Below are positions 5,782 to 8,555 of a stretch of DNA of 8,555 nucleotides, piece by piece (position 1 is the stretch's first letter; each line of letters begins with the position of its first letter). The stretch is from Alphaproteobacteria bacterium (GTDB lineage Bacteria > Pseudomonadota > Alphaproteobacteria > SP197): the NCBI GenBank assembly GCA_022822575.1, contig JAJEBJ010000002.1:1-8555 (forward strand), read 5' to 3'. The notes beneath the pieces were generated by a model. It was given only the letters and a program-made list of their open reading frames with translations, searched no databases and was not told the origin of the DNA. Both the position numbers and the translations under genes were made by a program.

Positions 5782-7326
5782 ATGACGGCTGAACCTGTCG
5801 TCGAAAGGCCGGGCAAGCGCCGCGGGCGGGCTGCACGCATGAAGGCCCGAACCGAAAGGCCCGTCGCCTTCCTGCCGGAACTGGACCGCAGGATTCCCGT
5901 GGTCGACCTGATGACGCCGGACCAACTCGAGAGAATTCACGACGCGACCATGTTGTTGCTCGAGACCAAGGGCATCGAATTCCGCGACGACGAATCCGCC
6001 GATCTGTGGAGAGCGGCCGGTGCGCGGGTCGACGGCTACCGGGTGCGCATCGACCGAGGTCACCTGATGGAGCTGATTGCAACGGTGCCAGAGACTTACA
6101 CCATGGTGGGGCGCAACCGGGCTCGTTCAGTCACCCTCGGTCGAATGAAGCAGATTTTCACGCCTGCCTACGGATCACCCAACGTCCTCGATCTCGACGG
6201 CCAACGCCGTTACGGGACTCTTGGCGACTTCACGGCCTTCGCAAAGCTCGCGCACATGTCGCCGGCCATGCATCTCTCCGGCGGCGTCCTGTGCGAACCG
6301 CTCGATATCCCGGTTCCGAAGCGCCATCTCCACATGGTCTATGGCCTCATCAAGCATTCGGACAAGCCCTTCATGGGCATGGTGACGGCCCGCGAGCGGG
6401 CCGAGGACACGGTCGCAATGGCAAGGATCCTGTTCGGTGAGGACTTCGTCGACAACAACACCGTGATGACATCCATCGCCAACTGCAACTCGCCCCTGGT
6501 CTGGGACCAGACCATGCTCGATGCGGCCAAGGTCTACGCCGCAGCCAATCAGGCGATGCTCTACACACCCTTTGTTCTCGGCGGCGCAAGCACACCGGCA
6601 AGCACTGTGGGATCGCTGGTCCAGATCAACGCGGAAGCGCTGGCCGGGATAGCGTTTTCCCAGCTGGTGCGCCGGGGCGCACCTGCCGTCTACGGCCAGT
6701 GGCTCGCGACAGTCTCGATGAAATCAGGTGCACCCATGGCAGGAACACCCGAGATCTGCCACATGAACATGCTGGTGGGGCAGATGGCCCGCCACTATCG
6801 CGTGCCCTGGCGGTGCAGCGGCGGCTGCTCAAGCGCCAAGATCGTCGACGCACAGGCCGGTTACGAATCCGCCCGCAACATGTATGGCGTGATGATGTCT
6901 GGCGCCAACTTCGTCCTTTCGACCGCAGGCTATATGGAGGGTGCCCTGACCCAGAGCTATGCCAAGTTTGTCCTGGATGCCGAGCAGATGGAGATGTTCT
7001 ACAGGCTCGGCCAGGGCGTCGATTTCGGTGAACTAGAGGCCGCTCTCGAGACGATGAACGAGATCGAGCCGGGAGGGCACTATCTTGGCACCAGCCACAC
7101 TCTCAACAACTTCGAGAAAGCCTTCGTGATGCCCGAGTTGATGAACCATGACAGCTTCGAGCAATGGCAGGCCGATGGAGGAGAAGATGCCAATGAACGG
7201 GCCGTCTCGCGGGCAAGAAAGATGCTGGCAGACTACGAACCACCACCTCTCGACGAGGCCATTGACGAGGCCCTGCGGGACTTCGTGGCCCGCCGTGAAC
7301 GGGAGTTGCCCGATCACGTGAGCTGA
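5782..7326 (+). CDS. MttB-superfamily (trimethylamine methyltransferase-like) protein, non-pyrrolysine
   Basis: A cytoplasmic TIM-barrel methyltransferase of the MttB/COG5598 superfamily, 514 residues, the usual full length. Characterised pyrrolysine-free members move a methyl group from a quaternary amine to a corrinoid protein: MtgB (glycine betaine), MtpB (proline betaine), MtcB (carnitine). Family hallmarks include GIEFRDD (64-70), FTPAYGSPNVLDLDG (126-140), SGGVLCEPLDIPVPKRH (166-182), SDKPFMG (193-199), EALAGIAFSQLV (285-296), SGAPMAGTPE (315-324), a Gly/Cys-rich CSGGCSSAKI (345-354) and a C-terminal DEALRDFVARR (495-505). The basic N-terminus (11-26) is common in proteobacterial members. 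No in-frame TAG is present, so pyrrolysine is not used. It is transcribed away from the importer genes and faces the amine oxidase. Demethylation of the imported betaine or a derivative is inferred. No corrinoid protein or methyltransferase partner is in the window. Confidence 0.9.
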   Translation: MTAEPVVERPGKRRGRAARMKARTERPVAFLPELDRRIPVVDLMTPDQLERIHDATMLLLETKGIEFRDDESADLWRAAGARVDGYRVRIDRGHLMELIATVPETYTMVGRNRARSVTLGRMKQIFTPAYGSPNVLDLDGQRRYGTLGDFTAFAKLAHMSPAMHLSGGVLCEPLDIPVPKRHLHMVYGLIKHSDKPFMGMVTARERAEDTVAMARILFGEDFVDNNTVMTSIANCNSPLVWDQTMLDAAKVYAAANQAMLYTPFVLGGASTPASTVGSLVQINAEALAGIAFSQLVRRGAPAVYGQWLATVSMKSGAPMAGTPEICHMNMLVGQMARHYRVPWRCSGGCSSAKIVDAQAGYESARNMYGVMMSGANFVLSTAGYMEGALTQSYAKFVLDAEQMEMFYRLGQGVDFGELEAALETMNEIEPGGHYLGTSHTLNNFEKAFVMPELMNHDSFEQWQADGGEDANERAVSRARKMLADYEPPPLDEAIDEALRDFVARRERELPDHVS

Positions 7327-7460
7327 TATCAGGGAGTCGGGCCGGTGAGGCGCGGCGGATTGTCGGGGGTTACATGTGCCGCAACATGACTCGTGGTCGT
7401 TGCCGACCGTAGCGGCCTTCAGGAAGCCCGGGCCCCGGCGATCGAATGGACTTGTGGTGA
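7327..7460. other. Convergent gap with only weak hairpins
   Basis: The space between the stops of the methyltransferase and the amine oxidase. A 5-bp stem GGTCG-TTGC-CGACC (7395-7408) and the dyad CTTCAGGAAG (about 7418-7427) are the only candidate terminator stems. Neither is followed by a T-run in either direction, so a factor-independent terminator is not shown. No gene is seen here. Confidence 0.4.
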
Positions 7461-8555
7461 TCAGGCGGAGTGCAATGCAGCCCTGACTTCGTGCATCGCC
7501 CGGCGTCCGGAGAGCCATGCGCCATGGCACGTGGCATGGAATTCCGGAATGGTTGCCTCGCCGGCAAAGAAGATGCGGTCGTCGATCGGCCTTGCGAGTT
7601 CCAGTCGCTGGTGCGCATTGCCCGGCGTGGCGGCGGAATAGGATCCCAGCGTCCAGGGATCACCCTGCCAGGCCGTGACGATCACGCGGTCAGTGAAGTG
7701 CCTGGCGATGGAAGACCCCCATGCCGCCTTCAGGTGTTCCGCGAGGCACTCCACAGACGCTTCCTGGCCTGAACGTTCGAGCCAGGCGCCGAATCGCCCT
7801 CCGGTCACACCAACGGCCCATGAGGTGCCGTAAGGTCCAAGCTGCACGCCCATTGGTACCTCGCCGTTGGGAAGTAGCACTGTCATGTCCTCATCACGGC
7901 ATTCTGCAGGCAGATCCTTCAGCAACATGGCGATGCGGTTGTGAACGCCGAGCGGCAACTCCCGCGCCGCCGTTTCCTTCCAGGCAGGAAGTCCGGGCTC
8001 GAAGCTGATACGCCCGGATGCCAGAACATTGGTGGACACCGTCACCAGGACGGCGCGACCCCGCACCGTGCCCTTGGGCGTGGTGACGGCGACGCCATCG
8101 CCGGTCAGCGTGATCTTCTTTGCTTCGGCGTTGAGGGTCACCGGTATCGAGGCTGCCCAGGTGGCTACCAGGTTGCCGTAGCCGTTGATGACCGGCCAGT
8201 CCTCGTCGGTGTCGCGGTAGGCACTGACGTCGTGCACACCGGTCTGGTCCATGTCGCAGGAGGTTCCCAGCGAGAACCAGTAGGCGTCATAGGCAGCCCA
8301 CGGGCTGTCGAGGTCGACGACGTCGCTGACGGCCTTGTCTTCGGATTCAAGAACCGCGGCAAACGCCTTGTCTCTTGCTGCAAAATAGGCATCGAACTCC
8401 GCCAGGGCGTCGTCGTCGAGCTGTGATCCCCGATGATGGATGGTGCGGTCCCACCCACTCTCGCGGCGATAGGAGAAGCCGTGACTCTCGGCAATGGCGA
8501 CAAAGGGATTGAGGCTCGCCGAATGCATCCAGTGACACCCGAGATCGAAGGGTTG
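7461..8555 (-). CDS. FAD-dependent amine oxidase (flavin monoamine oxidase family), N-terminus cut by window edge
   Basis: A flavoenzyme that oxidises an amine to an imine with O2 as acceptor. The 364 visible residues run from QPFDLGCHWMHSASLNPF to the stop. The frame is open through 8555, and FDLGCHWMHS is a mid-protein motif of the family, so the true start and the N-terminal GxGxxG FAD fold lie beyond the window; the ATG at 8528 is not the start. The FAD/substrate C-terminal region is intact: LGSYSAATPG (303-312), RIFFAGEAT (327-335), then CHGAWLSGRRA (343-353). In the segment LPLGVHNRIA (200-209) Arg207 stands where many relatives (MAO, LSD1) have the flavin-contacting lysine. It converges on the methyltransferase. 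The substrate is unknown; an N-methylated amine from the betaine route or an unrelated polyamine are both possible. Confidence 0.88.
   Translation of the reverse strand, partial: QPFDLGCHWMHSASLNPFVAIAESHGFSYRRESGWDRTIHHRGSQLDDDALAEFDAYFAARDKAFAAVLESEDKAVSDVVDLDSPWAAYDAYWFSLGTSCDMDQTGVHDVSAYRDTDEDWPVINGYGNLVATWAASIPVTLNAEAKKITLTGDGVAVTTPKGTVRGRAVLVTVSTNVLASGRISFEPGLPAWKETAARELPLGVHNRIAMLLKDLPAECRDEDMTVLLPNGEVPMGVQLGPYGTSWAVGVTGGRFGAWLERSGQEASVECLAEHLKAAWGSSIARHFTDRVIVTAWQGDPWTLGSYSAATPGNAHQRLELARPIDDRIFFAGEATIPEFHATCHGAWLSGRRAMHEVRAALHSA

Noticed and set aside
5782..7326. Pyrrolysine (TAG read-through) in the MttB homologue
   Set aside because: The frame runs 514 codons without any internal stop and ends at TGA with the normal family C-terminus, so this is a non-Pyl member.
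7395..7408. GGTCG-TTGC-CGACC hairpin as a terminator for the convergent genes
   Set aside because: The stem is only 5 bp and has no T-run on either side.

Overview
The window is high-GC DNA, most likely from an alphaproteobacterium. This is inferred from the gene families present: a GcvA-type LysR regulator, an HpbD-like enolase-superfamily epimerase, a ProU-type transporter and a pyrrolysine-free MttB-superfamily methyltransferase, a combination typical of marine and rhizosphere Alphaproteobacteria. The species cannot be named from the sequence alone. There are seven protein genes, six complete and one cut by the right edge. I see no rRNA, tRNA, CRISPR array, insertion sequence or other mobile element.

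Layout: a LysR-type regulator (76-1008, +) converges on a minus-strand gene group that reads from right to left: proX-like binding protein (5389-4403), proV-like ATPase (4301-3228), proW-like permease (3200-2268) and hpbD-like betaine epimerase (2158-1052). A 392-bp divergent intergenic region (5390-5781) separates this group from an MttB-superfamily methyltransferase (5782-7326, +). A flavin-dependent amine oxidase (7461 to beyond 8555, -) converges on the methyltransferase, and its FAD-binding N-terminus lies outside the window.

How the genes may work together (inference): the ProXVW importer has a complete tryptophan cage for quaternary ammonium ligands and would bring a betaine into the cell. 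The HpbD homologue, with both catalytic lysines and the metal ligands intact, would invert C2 of a proline-type betaine such as hydroxyproline betaine or proline betaine (stachydrine). The MttB-family enzyme would remove an N-methyl group to a corrinoid protein. The amine oxidase could oxidise a downstream secondary or tertiary amine. The locus therefore reads as a betaine uptake and catabolism island rather than an osmoprotection island. The unusual point is the pairing of HpbD with a corrinoid-type methyltransferase, where the characterised hydroxyproline-betaine pathway uses Rieske-type oxygenase demethylases. The corrinoid protein and the methyl-acceptor enzyme are not in the window.

Regulatory structure: a 14-bp stem-loop between the binding-protein and ATPase genes is fully paired only in minus-strand RNA. 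The divergent region holds three inverted repeats, two of which touch or sit just upstream of strong Shine-Dalgarno sequences. No clear sigma-70 promoter could be fixed by eye. I found no wholly new multi-gene system. The HpbD/MttB combination is the best lead.
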